DNA of 64,000 bases from Lepidostoma basale (GCA_022606425.2 JAHDVF020001563.1:62001-126000), one strand, 5' to 3'; shown: positions 31,051 through 42,254, counted from the stretch's first letter. Notes: generated from the letters alone by a model not told the origin. Numbers and translations are program-made.

Positions 31051-31523
31051 TGAATAACCTTTGGTTTTTCTATTTACCTGCTAGTCGATGATCATTCTAA
31101 TATCTACAATATTATTATGTGAAGTAGTGAGCACATGGTCATCATATATCAAATATTTCATTGTTAATCAAATTCAGACCGATAAACTACATGATTCCAA
31201 ATGTTAAAACATTATATGTGAAATAAACGACTCATAAATTTTTATTAGCGAGTTCATTTATCTTGATGTAGTTCAAAGTTTAGTACATGTGTTATTCTAT
31301 TGTTATTTCAAAAATAATGGTATTCGATCTTAGAAAAGTTTCAATACGAATAATCTCAAATATGTATTTAAACAGTGTATTAATGCAGTGAAGGGCACAG
31401 TGACTTATCATATATTATAGATTTTACATGATATACTCGTAAATAAGAACTTATGAAATAAAATATGCCTATTTTTAAATATACTTTCCTATATTCAAAT
31501 TATTCACTGACATTCTTCAATTA
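31051..31523. other. AT-rich stretch
   Basis: No gene or shared repeat; its last 11 bases (TTCTTCAATTA, 31513..31523) form the target duplication of the next element. Confidence 0.3.
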
Positions 31524-32068
31524 ACTAACTAACTAACTAACCATCACGCCGTCTCCCCGAAGGGGTAGGCAAAAATAATAGACTGCCACACTTTTCTACC
31601 CTGACATATTTCTCTCGCTTCCTCCACATTCATACATCGTGTCATGCACGCTCGTCGATTTCTCTGACTCCTCACATGGCCGACATTCAATATTTGATTT
31701 ATTTGATCGTGCCACGTTTTCCTCGGTCTTCCTCTGTTTCTGGTTCCATTTACATCATTAACATATAATTTTTTTACCATTCTTTATTCATTCATTCTTT
31801 CCATATGTCCAAACCATCTTAATGATCCTTTCATTATTTTGTTCATGACACCATCATTCGCACCGCATTCACTTCTTATATTTTCATTCGGCACTCTATC
31901 ATACACAGAGTATCCACACATTATTCTAAGAGATCTCATTTCAACTGCATTTATTCTACTTTCATCCTTCTTTTGCCAGTTCCATGCTTCGCTTCCATAC
32001 ATAAGGATTGGTAGAAGAACACCATTGTGCACTGCCATTCTAGCTTTTTTGGATAGGTTATTATATTT
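31524..32068 (-). mobile_element. LINE-A 3' end with 11-bp TSD, one stop
   Basis: 545 bp flanked by TTCTTCAATTA (31513..31523 and 32069..32079). The minus strand encodes MAVHNGVLLPILMYGSEAWN, MRSLRIMCGYSVYDRV, GSLRWFGHMERMNE, then TAA where others have E, then MVKKLYVNDVNGTRNRGRPR and REICQGRKVWQSI. Frame otherwise uninterrupted for about 165 codons. TTAG tail at the plus-strand left end. Clean 5' truncation plus duplication shows target-primed reverse transcription. Confidence 0.93.
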
Positions 32069-32079
32069 TTCTTCAATTA

Positions 32080-32932
32080 TAATTATTAAATTTTATACGC
32101 ATATTTTTATAATGCGGCGTAAAAAAATATATGTATATATTTATGTTGTCCAGGGTTCAAATCTCTCTAATTTAATTATTTTTAACTCTTTTTTTTTCAT
32201 TTGAGAAATAAAAAATCACATTCATTTCTTTACAAATAAACAAAAACATTTCATGTTGGATTGAATAATTGATCCTTAAATCTAAACACAAACATTTATG
32301 TATTCCTACGCGATATGAATTATTTTGATATTATTTATTCGAAGATGTATTTAAATATTTAATTGGATACTATTCAAAAATATTATATAATTTGGACATT
32401 TTCTGAGAAATAAATATTAAAAAATGATTATTCATTTTCATACGACTAGATATTAGATGCAGTTTCATATTGTGTCGAGATATATTATACCTACGTATAC
32501 TCGTATAATAAATATGATTTAGATTTCCCTACGCAGGTTGTATTTTTTTTGTTGTTGTTGAAAGACAATCTCACATTTTTATCGGATTTAAAACATTTTA
32601 CGTGCTATCGTTATATCAAAATAAATGTACGAAATATTATTGTTTCATGTGTCTAATATATTCTGTGAAAGCTTTTTAATGGAACAAAATAACACGTAAA
32701 TTCGAAATCCATGTTCGTAATTAGTTCGAACATACGCGAGAATGATTTTTGAAATATTTTATTTGGAGGACTGGCTGAAGTGAAATAGAATATTTTTCGA
32801 AAGCCTCGGCTTTTCGAAATTGATTTGACTGCATTAAACAGCGCAACTTTAAATATTTTTCAACTTAAAATTGCGATCAGCTTCCACAGTTCCCTTAATA
32901 AGATTTTAAGAAATATCTTTTATCATTTGGAT
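32080..32932. other. AT-rich stretch, nothing recognised
   Basis: No shared repeat and no coding signal. Confidence 0.3.
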
Positions 32933-33160
32933 GGAGAAAGTATACGTTAATGATGTAAGTGGAGTACGGAGTCGAGGCAGACCGAGGAAAATATGGCATG
33001 ACTAAATCAATCAAATTTTAAAGGTTGGTCATGTAAGAAGTCGGAAGAATCAACGTGCGTGCATAACTCGCTGTATGAATGTGGAGGAACCTAGAGAGGT
33101 GTGCCAGGATAGATTAGTGTGGCGGTCCATTCTCTCTGCCTCTGGAAACGGCGTGGTGAT
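32933..33160 (+). mobile_element. LINE-A second-subfamily 3' end
   Basis: Encodes MEKVYVNDVSGVRSRGRPRK, then MNVEEPREVCQDRLVWRSIL and CLWKRRGDLL. The QDR-x-VWRSI signature matches 13664 and 15446. The terminus is shortened (TCTGGAAACGGCGTGGTG) and passes into a TTG microsatellite instead of TTAG. Confidence 0.82.
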
Positions 33161-33168
33161 TTGTTGTT

Positions 33169-33203
<35 letters not shown>
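33161..33203 (+). repeat. (TTG)n microsatellite
   Basis: About 14 units, one interrupted, at the 3' end of the LINE-A copy; probably an expanded variant tail. Confidence 0.9.
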
Positions 33204-33315
33204 GTCAGATTTTACTTCTCCCACATTGCCAAACCAAAGTCTACAGCCAATGCGTCTTGCTAGTCATAACATATGGATTCAAAATGTGGACGCTGACACA
33301 AAGGATCTAATCTAT
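33204..33315 (+). mobile_element. LINE reverse-transcriptase scrap
   Basis: Encodes VYSQCVLLVITYGFKMWTLT, the Q-C-V-L-x-V-x-TYG-x-x-x-W-x-L-T motif of a LINE reverse transcriptase, close to that in LINE-G. Confidence 0.65.
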
Positions 33316-33678
33316 AATTAAAATTATAAAATATTTTTTGTTTTATATAAGTATTGAAATATTTTTTTTCGTATATTAATATTTAAATAACGGAGCATGC
33401 TTTTTACATAAATCACTGCGCATTTATAATAATATCATATTTTTTTTTGATGTCAAACTGAAGCAAATTACAAAAGTCACCTATGCGTAGCATGGTAAAC
33501 TTCAATTCCAAAGTTTGTTTAGATGACTGAATCTTTTTTTTCTAACACTTGTGTTTGCTGTGAAAACTTGAAGCGTACTATTTGCTTGGTTGGTTGCCTA
33601 ACCCTTCTTTCAAAATTTATGGTCACTCTCACATCCTTTGTGAAAATTTGTAGAAATGAGGCTTATAGAAACAATGAC

Positions 33679-34011
33679 GGCAATGTCAAACAAAATACGA
33701 AAATGAGTTAAATATTCAGTTTGATAGAGAAAATTTATTACAATCTTAGTGTACATTTGGTTTGAAACAAATCCGCCATTAAAAAAATACAAGTTCGACT
33801 TTTTAAAATCAGATTTGAAACAAACCCGGTAGTGTCAACAAAATTTCAGAACAAAATAGAGAAATTTCAGAGGAATGGCATTTTTCAAGATGGCGTCCCA
33901 TACAAATATCGTTCGTATGAAAAGGTGTTGATAACAAACATGGCAATGTCATGCTGCATTCAAAACAAAACTGGCAGTGTCAGAAAATTTGTAACAAAAA
34001 CATCAATGTCA
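33679..34011 (+). repeat. Cluster of five GGCARTGTCA phrases
   Basis: At 33679, 33828, 33942, 33973 and 34002, each preceded by AACAA(A/T) within about 10 bp. The last three are spaced by about 30 bp, like a short degenerate tandem repeat; the first two are separated by more than 100 bp. Confidence 0.55.
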
Positions 34012-34634
34012 ATTCTAAAATAGCAGATATCTTGAAAAAGAAATCACGGGTATTAATAAAATTTACTCAAATTATAGCTATTTAATATTTAAAAATTGTT
34101 GCATCGTAAAACCTTAAACAGGTTTAAATTAAAACATTATTCATTGTTCACCAACGATTTGCTGATGCTGACGTTGCCGTTTTTGTTTCTATACGCATCA
34201 AATATACAAATTCATTCACTAGTTGCAGATTTCATTATTTCGAAGGCTGTTCAAATAAATAAATGCTTTTACAATGAACCACATTGATGGTGTAGTTTAG
34301 CTTAAATAATGCCAAGTAGCAGTCAATTAACAAGTGTATAAAATAATTAGAAACAATGGAAAGTTTCCTGTAGTCCAAACTGCATAAAACGTTTCGCGTG
34401 TCTGGTGGATTCTGTCCGGTTAACGAAATTATTAACTCACTTGAAAAGTGGACACAATTCCTCACTCTGTCGCGCCGTACACCCCTTCCTCCTCCATCCT
34501 CTCTTCCATTAACCGCATACCACATTGTTCTTCAACTTCCTTCCTGATATTTCAACACTGGAACTAAATCAAAATTTCCAGACTCAAAAAAATTACTACA
34601 CTTTCGTGGTTTAAATTTTTAACTTATTAAATAA
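34012..34634. other. Unique stretch
   Basis: A C/T-rich patch at 34455..34540 on the plus strand; no gene or shared repeat recognised. Confidence 0.3.
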
Positions 34635-34750
34635 TTAATACAAATGAAAGCGTCTGTTCCTTTTTTATTTAATGAGAAAATTGCCTTGCCATGTTATTTC
34701 CATAAAATGAAATAAAACTTCTAGAAAATAGGCTTTTTCATTCGTATTAA
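34635..34750 (+). repeat. HP3 single-arm copy
   Basis: GAAAGCGTCTGTTCC, a degraded core with CATGTTATTTCCATAAAA, then AATAAAACTTCTAGAAAATA and TTTTTCATTCGTATTAAT, as in other HP3 arms. Confidence 0.65.
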
Positions 34751-34924
34751 TGTATGGAATCAACCTTCTTTTGTTGATGTCATTAAGAACGACAATCATA
34801 TTACTGAATCTGTTTACTTTGGAGATCGATATAACGATAAAACAATGTTCGAATCATTTCGAACAAATAATTCAAATAATTTGGAACGTGAGATAAATAA
34901 AAAAATATGTATATAAAGTATTGT

Positions 34925-35030
34925 GAATATTTGATTGTATTGGATATATAGTATATGTAGTTTGATTGTATTGGATATATAGTATAGTAGTATTGGATAT
35001 ATAGTATATGTAGTATATGTAGTTGTAATT
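34925..35030 (+). repeat. Short tandem repeat, about 30-45 bp units
   Basis: GTATTGGATATATAGTATA occurs three times, with smaller GTATATGTA repeats at the end. Confidence 0.85.
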
Positions 35031-35039
35031 ACAATTACA

Positions 35040-35349
35040 TTCTTCTTTCGGTACCGTGTCAGGTCCCCTCAACGTTGGCAATCACTGCGGCAAAGGCATC
35101 TCTGTCCTGCATCACTTGGAACAGGTTCTGAACTCATGTAATTCCTGTCCACTCTTTAATGTTCCGCAGCAAGGACAGATGTCTTCTACCAACTCCCCGA
35201 CTTCCCTCGACTTTACCCATTAATATCAGTCGAAGGAGGTGGTATTTTTCTCCAATTAGCACTTGACCCAAATATAAGACATTTCTAATTTTCACACTCG
35301 ACAACAGCTCTATATTGACTCTAGATATTGACCCTATAGTACGTCCCAA
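35040..35349 (-). mobile_element. LINE-C 3' end
   Basis: The minus strand encodes IELLSSVKIRNVLYLGQVLI, GEKYHLLRLILMGKVEGSRG and VGRRHLSLLRNIKEWTGIT, continuing in another frame through QNLFQV-like sequence to a GACACGGTACCGAAAGAAG end. 5'-truncated. Confidence 0.85.
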
Positions 35350-35934
35350 TTACTGACCCTGGAGTTTCAAATTAAGATTATCGTTACAAAATAAGGTTCT
35401 CATTTTATTTAATGCCGCCCATGCAACTTTAATTCCGCATTTAATTTCAATACATACAAATATTTATCAAACTTCTATTATTTGGAAGCGAAACTAATAA
35501 ATATAGATATCAAACTTTTTTGCTTATCGTCGATTTATCAATTTGTGTTTGACGTTTAGTTTTAATCGTTTTCCTCAAGTCACCGACTCCACAAATTCTA
35601 ACCGAAATTAATTGACCGCGATTTATGATCGGTGGAAATTCGATATTTCCTACCGAATTTAATTTTATAGTTTATGAGTCAAATAGAAAGATTAGAATAA
35701 TTTTGAATAATTTATTCTTATATCTCAATCGACAGTTCAAAGTTAAAATAAATGTGAGAGTTAGCCAGAAATGTAATAAATGTTCAGGTATATTTTCTTC
35801 TCCTTCACTGATTTCAATTCAAGGGATTGGTTTGGGGCACTTATGCCTTTACCGTGGTAGTTTTCCGTTGTAATCCACATTTGTATAATACTATAATAAT
35901 TCGAACCCAATAACTTTTTACAACTTTTGAAATA
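35350..35934. other. Unique stretch
   Basis: AT-rich, nothing recognised. Confidence 0.3.
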
Positions 35935-36103
35935 TTGATTCTCATGACATGTGATAGGTATCTTATCTATCGCCATTTTATTGTCACATGAATTATATAC
36001 TAGACCAATGACATTGTGAAAATCACAATGCCATCGCCGGCAATCGAACCCAGGACCTTCAGTGTGGCAGTCATAGCTCTGGCCACTCTGTCGCAAAGGT
36101 CGT
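35935..36103 (-). mobile_element. tRNA-derived SINE
   Basis: Minus strand: GACCTTTGCGACAGAGTGGC (A-box region), CCTGGGTTCGATTGCCGGCG (B box), then GATTTTCACAATGTC, GGTCTAGTATATAATTCATG and CATGTCATGAGAATCAAT. Full length by comparison with 57913..58082. Confidence 0.88.
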
Positions 36104-36639
36104 ACTATGATATAAGTGAATCAATATGTTTGTGATATATTGTATTATAGGTATTACGCAGAGTCGATGCACGTAATTAAAAAAAAATACAAATAGAATT
36201 TGCAACTCATCTTCGACTCGTGGGTGCATAAGACAGTTACTTAATTGACTGCATGCTTAAAAAAACACTTTCAGTTTTTGATGAATTTCTCTGATTATTC
36301 GAAAGATTAATTTTGAATTGTTAAATGGTAGAAAATTGTTTCTCACATTAACAGTTTATTATTTTTTCTCATCTTCATATTATTATTATTATTGTAATCG
36401 TTGCTTATTTTACTGTCAGAAATTTGCGTCATAAGTATTTTGAATTTGTATAAGTTTGTGTTCATATAAAATTTATCGCCCCCTTAAATGATTAATTCGA
36501 AAAATAGGGCTTTAGAAATCATCTAATTTATTATCAATAATTTTATATTTATTTTTTAGGAAATAAATATTTTCCTAAAAAAATATAATTATATTTGTAT
36601 GAAGTTTAATATTATTGAATATTGAATAAATACACTTTT
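36104..36639. other. AT-rich stretch
   Basis: Short ATT repeats near 36380 and an AT palindrome around 36550; no gene seen. Confidence 0.3.
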
Positions 36640-36690
36640 ATTTAGTTTTTACACCACTTTATTTTTTTAACAACCAACCAGTTTCGCTCC
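36640..36690 (-). repeat. HP4 single arm
   Basis: Minus strand: CCGGCAGGAGCGAAACTGG, TTGGTTGTTAAAAAAATAAA, GTGGTGTAAAAAC, the same order as the right half of 8541..8634. It runs directly into LINE-E. Confidence 0.6.
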
Positions 36691-37140
36691 TGCCGGAGAT
36701 TTCTCGGCGCTACATCCCGGTGTGGGACTTGGCCTCCTCCACAACGGTCCTCCACTGACTTCTGCCACTGTCCCTCTCTCCATTCCCCAGATCCTTCCAT
36801 TTTCTCCCAATCTTCTTCCACGCAATCCGCCCTTTTTTTTCTCGGTCTGCCTCATGGTCTCTTTTCGCGGGGCACCCATCTGGATATAATTTTTGGTGTT
36901 CTACCCTCTGGCATTCTTTCCATATGGCCAGCCCACCGTAGGCGTTGAGACTAACAGAATTTCACTACTGCTTCCTGGTTAATCAGTACTTCAAGTTCAA
37001 GGTTTCTTTTAATTTTGTAACTCCCATTCTCCAGCGTGGGTCCAATTTTTTTTCCCAATATTTTCCTCTTAAAAACTGCCAGCCCGCCTTCCTCTCTCTG
37101 CGTTAGAGATGTCTCACAGCCGTAGGTGTTGAAAATCAAA
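36691..37140 (-). mobile_element. LINE-E 3' end
   Basis: The minus strand encodes YGCETSLTQREEGGLAVFKR, KILGKKIGPTLENGSYKIKR, then after a frameshift a GHMERMPEGR-like segment and a WRRPSPTPGC end. The Y-G-x-E-x-x-x-L-T-x-x-E and F-x-R-K-I-L-x-K-x-x-GP motifs are those of 38123..38850. Confidence 0.8.
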
Positions 37141-37150
37141 TATTAATTAT

Positions 37151-37778
37151 AAACTAACTAACTAACTAACCATCACGCCGTCTCCCCGAAAGGTTAGGCA
37201 GAAAGAATGGACTGCCACACTTTTACTGATGCGGCACTCCATCCTTCTCTTTTCGCTCCGCGGGAGACGCGGTGTGATGGGTTGCGAACCTCATCGCCAC
37301 CAATAGGCATCTCCCGCGCACACTTCGATCGTCCAACACCCACAAAATAAATCTAAAACAAATAATATAAAATACAATGATATAAAATAAAATAACAAAA
37401 TAAAAATGGTTTAACCCAAAAAGTCCTTTTTAGATGGTGCACATATTGTCTATTTAATTTATGTTCCACGAATCCACCGTTTTTTAATTTAGCACATAAT
37501 GTAATCACACATAATGTTTATTTCGATGTTGCACATGTTGACATGGACGATCCGGACTTTTGTGTTTATTTAATTTATGTTACACGTATCCACCGTTCTT
37601 TAAATTAGCTGTAATTAGGCACTTAACCAGCAAAAACTTAAAAATAATATTGAAGAAATTATTCAAATTGTCATTGGAACAAATGAAAAATTTATTTTTA
37701 CACCTGTCAAAATTCTTTATAAAAACGATAAAACTAATATAATTTTAACAGCAAAACAGTACAAACGTAGCAAAACAG
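37151..37778 (-). mobile_element. NA-1 copy, 628 bp, 10-bp TSD
   Basis: Flanked by TATTAATTAT at 37141..37150 and 37779..37788. Aligns with 59279..60030 nearly throughout but stops about 125 bp short of that copy's 5' end, as 5' truncation would. It contains the LINE-A-like terminus and an AAACTAACTAACTAACTAAC tail on the plus strand. No open frame. Confidence 0.92.
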
Positions 37779-37788
37779 TATTAATTAT

Positions 37789-38122
37789 CTTACTTAATAT
37801 TTGAAATTTCACCTTAGCGAGAAACAAACTAATTTGATATGTATAACTATTGATTTGTGTATTTATATATTTATTATTATTGGGAGAACTCAACAATTCC
37901 AATGACTATCATGCGTGGAAGGTCGCGAGAAGAGGTAAATTAGATTTTTTTTTTTTTTTTTTACAGTCAAAAGTGTTGCAAACTTTTATTATGCCATTCA
38001 TTATATTTTCGTGACATATTTATTGATATCAAATCAAATCAGTTTATTAACTCAATAGACAATTAACTTGACATAGTGTCGGAATCCTGACTTTGTTATA
38101 AGATGTAGGAGTCATTAAATCT
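37789..38122. other. AT-rich stretch with an 18-T run
   Basis: T18 at 37945..37962; otherwise nothing recognised. Confidence 0.3.
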
Positions 38123-38850
38123 TCTTCTTCTTCTTCAATGGCCCTACAGCCCATATCGAGCCTTAGCCTCCAGTATTCTTCGCCTCCAACTCCTCCTGTC
38201 CTCCGCTTCGACCCTCCAATCTGACACTCGTAACAATTTCATCCCATCTCTCCCAACTTCATCCTCCCATCGCAGCCTCGGTCCTCCAATTGGTCTTCTA
38301 CCACCCGGGTGCCACTCCAGCAATCTTTTTGGGGTTCACGATGACGGCATCCTCTGCACGTGACCGGCCCATCTCAGTCTATTCAGTCTGAACTGTGTGG
38401 AGAGACTGGGAGCTTCGTAAATATAGTACAGCTCCTCATTATGCCGCACTCTCCAACCTTCACCGTCATTTACAGGTCCCAGAATTCTGCGCAGCACCCT
38501 TCTCTCAAAAGTATCCAGTCGTTCTGCGGATTTCGCTGTCATTGTCCACGCCTCACATTCATAGGTCACTACTGTTCGGATGATTGTTTTATACAGGATG
38601 ATTTTGGTTTTCCAGTTTACGTTTCTTGATTTGAGCGCTGGTAGTAGAGAGAAGAATGTTTCGTTGCCAATTGTGATTCTTCTTTCGATTTCCTTGTGAT
38701 CTTCGTTTTCTTCTGTTATAGACGAGCCTAGATAAGTGAAGTCCTCCACCATCTTAAAGTTGTATCTATCCTTGAATGTAATGCTTCGCCGTGAGTTATG
38801 GGTTGCATTCTTGGTTTGTTTAATTAATTTTGTCAGTATTGGAGTCATTA
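38123..38850 (-). mobile_element. LINE-E 3' end, 170-codon open frame
   Basis: The minus strand is open from 38848 to 38336: FKMVEDFTYLGSSITEENED, NWKTKIILYKTIIRTVVTYE, CEAWTMTAKSAERLDTFERR, VLRRILGPVNDGEGWRVRHN and RLRWAGHVQRMPSS. The YLGS, K-x-x-LYKT-x-IR and FERRVLRRI-x-GP motifs are the well-known C-terminal part of non-LTR reverse transcriptases. Downstream sequence to 38123 gives a frame-broken end with GAAGAAGAAG. The catalytic domain is absent. Confidence 0.9.
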
Positions 38851-39399
38851 ATTAAAAATCTTTTATTTTATTTAAATAAAAGAAGAGACGTATACATTTT
38901 GCAAGTTCCTGACTACAATCGTTGCGTTCAAATAATATATTATAAATTAAAAAGATAAGAACCGTCCGTAGTACACATGTGTCGTAGAAACAGGGTTAAG
39001 TCTGATTAAATCCCGGCGGAGATTTGTATTAAGCATGAGGCTTAACAGCCCGGGGCCGTTCAATAAATGTATTAGGGGAGCAATGCCATTAAGTGCCGCC
39101 ATAAACTTCATTCGCTGCACTTTCTTCGCCACCCGGCACCGCGGCAGGTCGTATCAATTAGAGGTGTACAAAGAGTGTACAACCCGGCTTATGTGCCACC
39201 CGGTACATTGTGCGGGAGATTCATTCCTAATCGGGGCATTGTAGGGGAAACTGATAGCGGGACACCCGATACAAAACGCTTGTTCACGATTTATCGGAGA
39301 CATCTCTATTCAAGTGTTATAAGAACAATCGATAGTTGGCAACTATAATTCTATTTTTAAAATAATCCAATGGTTTTAATGAAATTTCTCGGTGGAAGT
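38851..39399. other. Unique GC-rich island 38990..39290
   Basis: About 300 bp of balanced composition with TTAATACAAATCTCCGCC, ATTAAGTGCCGCCATAAAC and ACCGCGGCAGGTCG. No repeat match and no coherent frame. One of the best candidates for conserved non-coding DNA. Confidence 0.35.
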
Positions 39400-39520
39400 A
39401 GAAGAGTGGCAAGAGCTATGACTGCCACACCGAAGGTCACGAGTTTTATTCGTGACGATGTTATTTTCACACCGTCTTTGGTCTGGTATAGAATTCACCT
39501 GACAATAAAATAGTATCAGA
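39400..39520 (+). mobile_element. tRNA-derived SINE, diverged
   Basis: AGAAGAGTGGCAAGAGCTAT (A-box region), GAAGGTCACGAGTTTTATTC (eroded B box), CGTCTTTGGTCTGGTATAGA and CACCTGACAATAAAATAGTA; the distal end is missing. Confidence 0.72.
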
Positions 39521-40314
39521 TTAACCCTTAACGTACCGTGTTCAAAACAAAACGCTCGCTCCCATGTGGTCAATTCAGTTTGCCGCTAACTTTATCTAAA
39601 TATCAAGCATATGACTAGATGAATCAAAATTTAATTTATGTCATCTTGTAGGGAATTTCATTAGGAATAGATCGATATCTATAACATACATGGATTATTT
39701 GAAAAACATATCATTATTAATTTTTTTCTGGAACCATGCGATTTCTGATATGGAATGCGTCACAGCATATGAGCGACTGACACCAAGTATGAACTTGTCT
39801 CGGCCCGCCGCGCCGCGCCGCGGCCGCGCCGCTATAATTTTACGTATGATAAAGGCACCTAGGCAAAATGTATAGTACGTTCAAGACAACGAGTACGTAT
39901 TAATATTTGTCCCTTTTGGTAAAGTGTTAATATTTTCACAGTTCTGATATTATTAAGTTGCGTGCTGCGTTTCCGTCCACAGTCGGTATTATTACGTACC
40001 TATGAGAAAAGGCCAAACATATAATTTATAATACGTTCAAAACAGCGAGTAAGTATTTGTCACTTTTGATAAAGTTGTAAATATTAGCAAAACAAATTCT
40101 ACCTTAACACGAATGAAGGTGAGGGCAGTCTTAGAAAATATTTTTTTTTGGGATGAAGGAAGTAATTTTTTGCTTTTTTTTTATTACGAAATATTGAGAA
40201 CACTTCAATGGAGGTTTCCTTTTTTTTATAATATTAGGATCCATAGGTTTTAAGAAAATCAACTTTAAATTGGCAGTGGAAACTCAATTGACCACATGGC
40301 AACGCGACGGTTAA
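39521..40314. mobile_element. Possible TTAA-flanked non-autonomous DNA element
   Basis: TTAA at 39521..39524 and 40311..40314 bracket 786 bp. Sub-terminal inverted repeats CCATGTGGTCAATT(C/G)AGTTT lie at 39562..39581 and, reversed, near 40280..40299, at unequal distances from the ends (37 and 11 bp). Asymmetric sub-terminal repeats and TTAA are features of piggyBac elements, but the outermost bases match poorly. No transposase frame. Confidence 0.35.
39877..39938 (+). repeat. Direct repeat paired with 40031..40087
   Basis: TACGTTCAAGACAACGAGTA, TTTGTCCCTTTTGGTAAAG and TTAATATT recur with small changes about 155 bp downstream, inside the possible TTAA element. Confidence 0.75.
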
Positions 40315-40429
40315 GTACTTATTATTTCATTAGAATCAATTTAATAGATTAAAAAAAACTTGTATACCTACAGTTATGGGATTCAAAAACCTGTTTATAC
40401 AACAACAAAAAAACTAATTCCACTGTTGT

Positions 40430-40545
40430 TTTTATTAGTCTGTCGGACCTGACGAAACCGGTCGTGCGCCATCGAAATAAAGAAAAAATCGGAAGTAGTT
40501 TTTGAAAAACATCGTTTTATTGAATTATTATTTACAATTCTATAA
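40430..40545 (+). repeat. HP6 copy with collapsed core
   Basis: GTCTGTCGGACCTGACGAAA, CCGGTCGTGC, then GAAATAAAGAAAAAATCGGA and AAACATCGTTTTATTGAATT. The helix between CTG and GAAAC is deleted or replaced. Confidence 0.7.
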
Positions 40546-40904
40546 ATAAAAATAAAATCATTTCACGATAAAATAAAAATCAGAACTAAGTTTCCTCGTG
40601 ACGCAATTATTTTCCCGTACAAATGCTGTATTGTACTGTTTCATTTTTTTCTACGATAGTTCAGAATAACTGTTTCCGCCAACTGAACCGATTGGAACCT
40701 GAAAAAACAAGTAGAATAAAACTATTCATTTATTATCAATTTCATTTCATTTCATATCAAATATCAGCGTTTGTTAAAATATATTTTACCTATTTGAAAG
40801 TAGTAACCTGATATAAATAAAAATGTAATAGTTGAAATGTTAATTTCTCCATTTTGATGATATCGTCTCCACACGAAGGTTGACGATATTATAATACAAT
40901 CCGA
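40546..40904. other. AT-rich stretch
   Basis: Nothing recognised. Confidence 0.3.
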
Positions 40905-41160
40905 AAAAAGTCAATCATTTATTAAATGTCAGCTACGTGAGAAATCGGATAAATCCATCTTTTGTGTCATTCTTTATTATTTCTCGGTTCTTAAATTTCA
41001 CTACCTATATGATTTACAATTATCTTCCCGATGAGCGTGCATGACACGATATATGAATGTTAAGGAAGTTTGGATAGATATGTCAATAAATAACAATAAG
41101 GGGGTTCAGTCGTTCTACCTACCCCTTCAGAGAGATGGCGTATTGGTTTGTTAGTCTGGT
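40905..41160 (+). mobile_element. LINE-A fragments, broken
   Basis: TTTATTAAATGTCAGCTACG and GAGAAATCGGATAAATC match the ILNVGHVRSQRN region; an unrelated insert of about 90 bp follows, then GAGCGTGCATGACACGATAT and ATGAATGTTAAGGAAG continue to the CTTCAGAGAGATGGCGTATT terminus. Confidence 0.7.
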
Positions 41161-41577
41161 ATTTTATATAGACTTTGAAAGAACAATTTTAATTGAGTTT
41201 TTCAAGAAGAGAATTGTATATATGGTTCATATCCAAGTATGCAAAGCACATATTTTTTCATTAACTTTTTTATAAGTTTCAAACGAAATTAAGTAAATCA
41301 TTCCACTTTCTGGACACACACAGGCTTTAGAAAAGGCGTACTTATCACGTAAAGGATAGACATCCCCACGGCTAGGGTGGGCGCCCTGCTCGGGTAGCTT
41401 GTAGGTGTGCCATAACGAAATTAAGACCCCTGCTACGTGTCATAAATAAAAGTCTGGCTGAGGTCTAGTCAGGTTGAGTTTCACTTTAGTGTGAGAGGTC
41501 ATTTTGAAATGATGAGCAAACTTAATTAATTTTAGGGAACTATCCGACAAGCTTATTATTATACAATATATTATTAT
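41161..41577. other. Unique stretch
   Basis: 41330..41500 is GC-rich (CCACGGCTAGGGTGGGCGCC) and may be conserved non-coding DNA; no gene recognised. Confidence 0.3.
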
Positions 41578-41785
41578 TGGAAGACCGAAAAAAACGTGGC
41601 ATGATCAAATAAATCAAATATTGAATGTCGGCCAAAGAGGAGTCGGAGAAATCGACGCGCGTGCATGACACGATGTATGAATGTTGTGGAAGCGAGAGAA
41701 ATATGGAAAGAAAGAAAAGTGTGGTAGTCCATTTTTTCTCTCTACTGTTTCGGGGAGACAGCTTGATGGTTAGTTTGTTAGTTAT
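41578..41785 (+). mobile_element. LINE-A 3' end
   Basis: Starts in the region for RPKKTWHDQINQILNVGQ and runs to TTTCGGGGAGACAGCTTGAT and TTAG tail. Short deletions (in the HVRS and CQE parts) break the frame. Confidence 0.85.
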
Positions 41786-41865
41786 ATATTATTTTTAAAT
41801 CATTGTGTCTCAACATTTGACGATGTAATTTTTGTTTAATTTCTTAAATTGTTATTAAATTCTTC

Positions 41866-42194
41866 GACTTCCTCAGCCTATTCTGGTCCACTCCTGGACA
41901 AAGGCCTCCTCCATTTACTTCCATGTCATTCAGTCCTGTGCAGCCTGCATCCAGGTTATTCCGACGTGTCTATTTAGATCATCCTTCCACCGTAGTTGCG
42001 GTCGCCCTGCACTTCTCTTCGCCGTCCACGGTCTCCAAGTCAGCAGTCTTCTTGTCCACTTTTCATCTGGGCTTCTGGCTACCTGACCCGCCCATTGCCA
42101 TTTTAGAGTCGCCACCTGGTGGATGATGTCAGCGACCTTTGTTTTTTCTCTCACCGTATCGTTTTTGGCTCTGTCTCTTAGGCTTATTCCTAAC
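41866..42194 (-). mobile_element. LINE-B 3' end
   Basis: Open on the minus strand from 42196: MLGISLRDRAKNDTVREKTK, VATLKWQWAGQVARSPDEKW, LLTWRPWTAKRSAGRPQLRW and HVGITWMQAAQD, then a short frame-broken end with GGCCTTTGTCCAGGAG. Close relative of 20166..20535. Confidence 0.88.
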
Positions 42195-42245
42195 ATTTCA
42201 TAATATTTAACATGTTATTTAATTAAATGTTAAATATTATGAAAT
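42195..42245. repeat. Perfect 19-bp hairpin
   Basis: ATTTCATAATATTTAACAT (42195..42213) and its exact reverse complement (42227..42245) around a 13-bp loop, starting at the LINE-B truncation point. Confidence 0.85.
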
Positions 42246-42254
42246 ATTTTGGTA

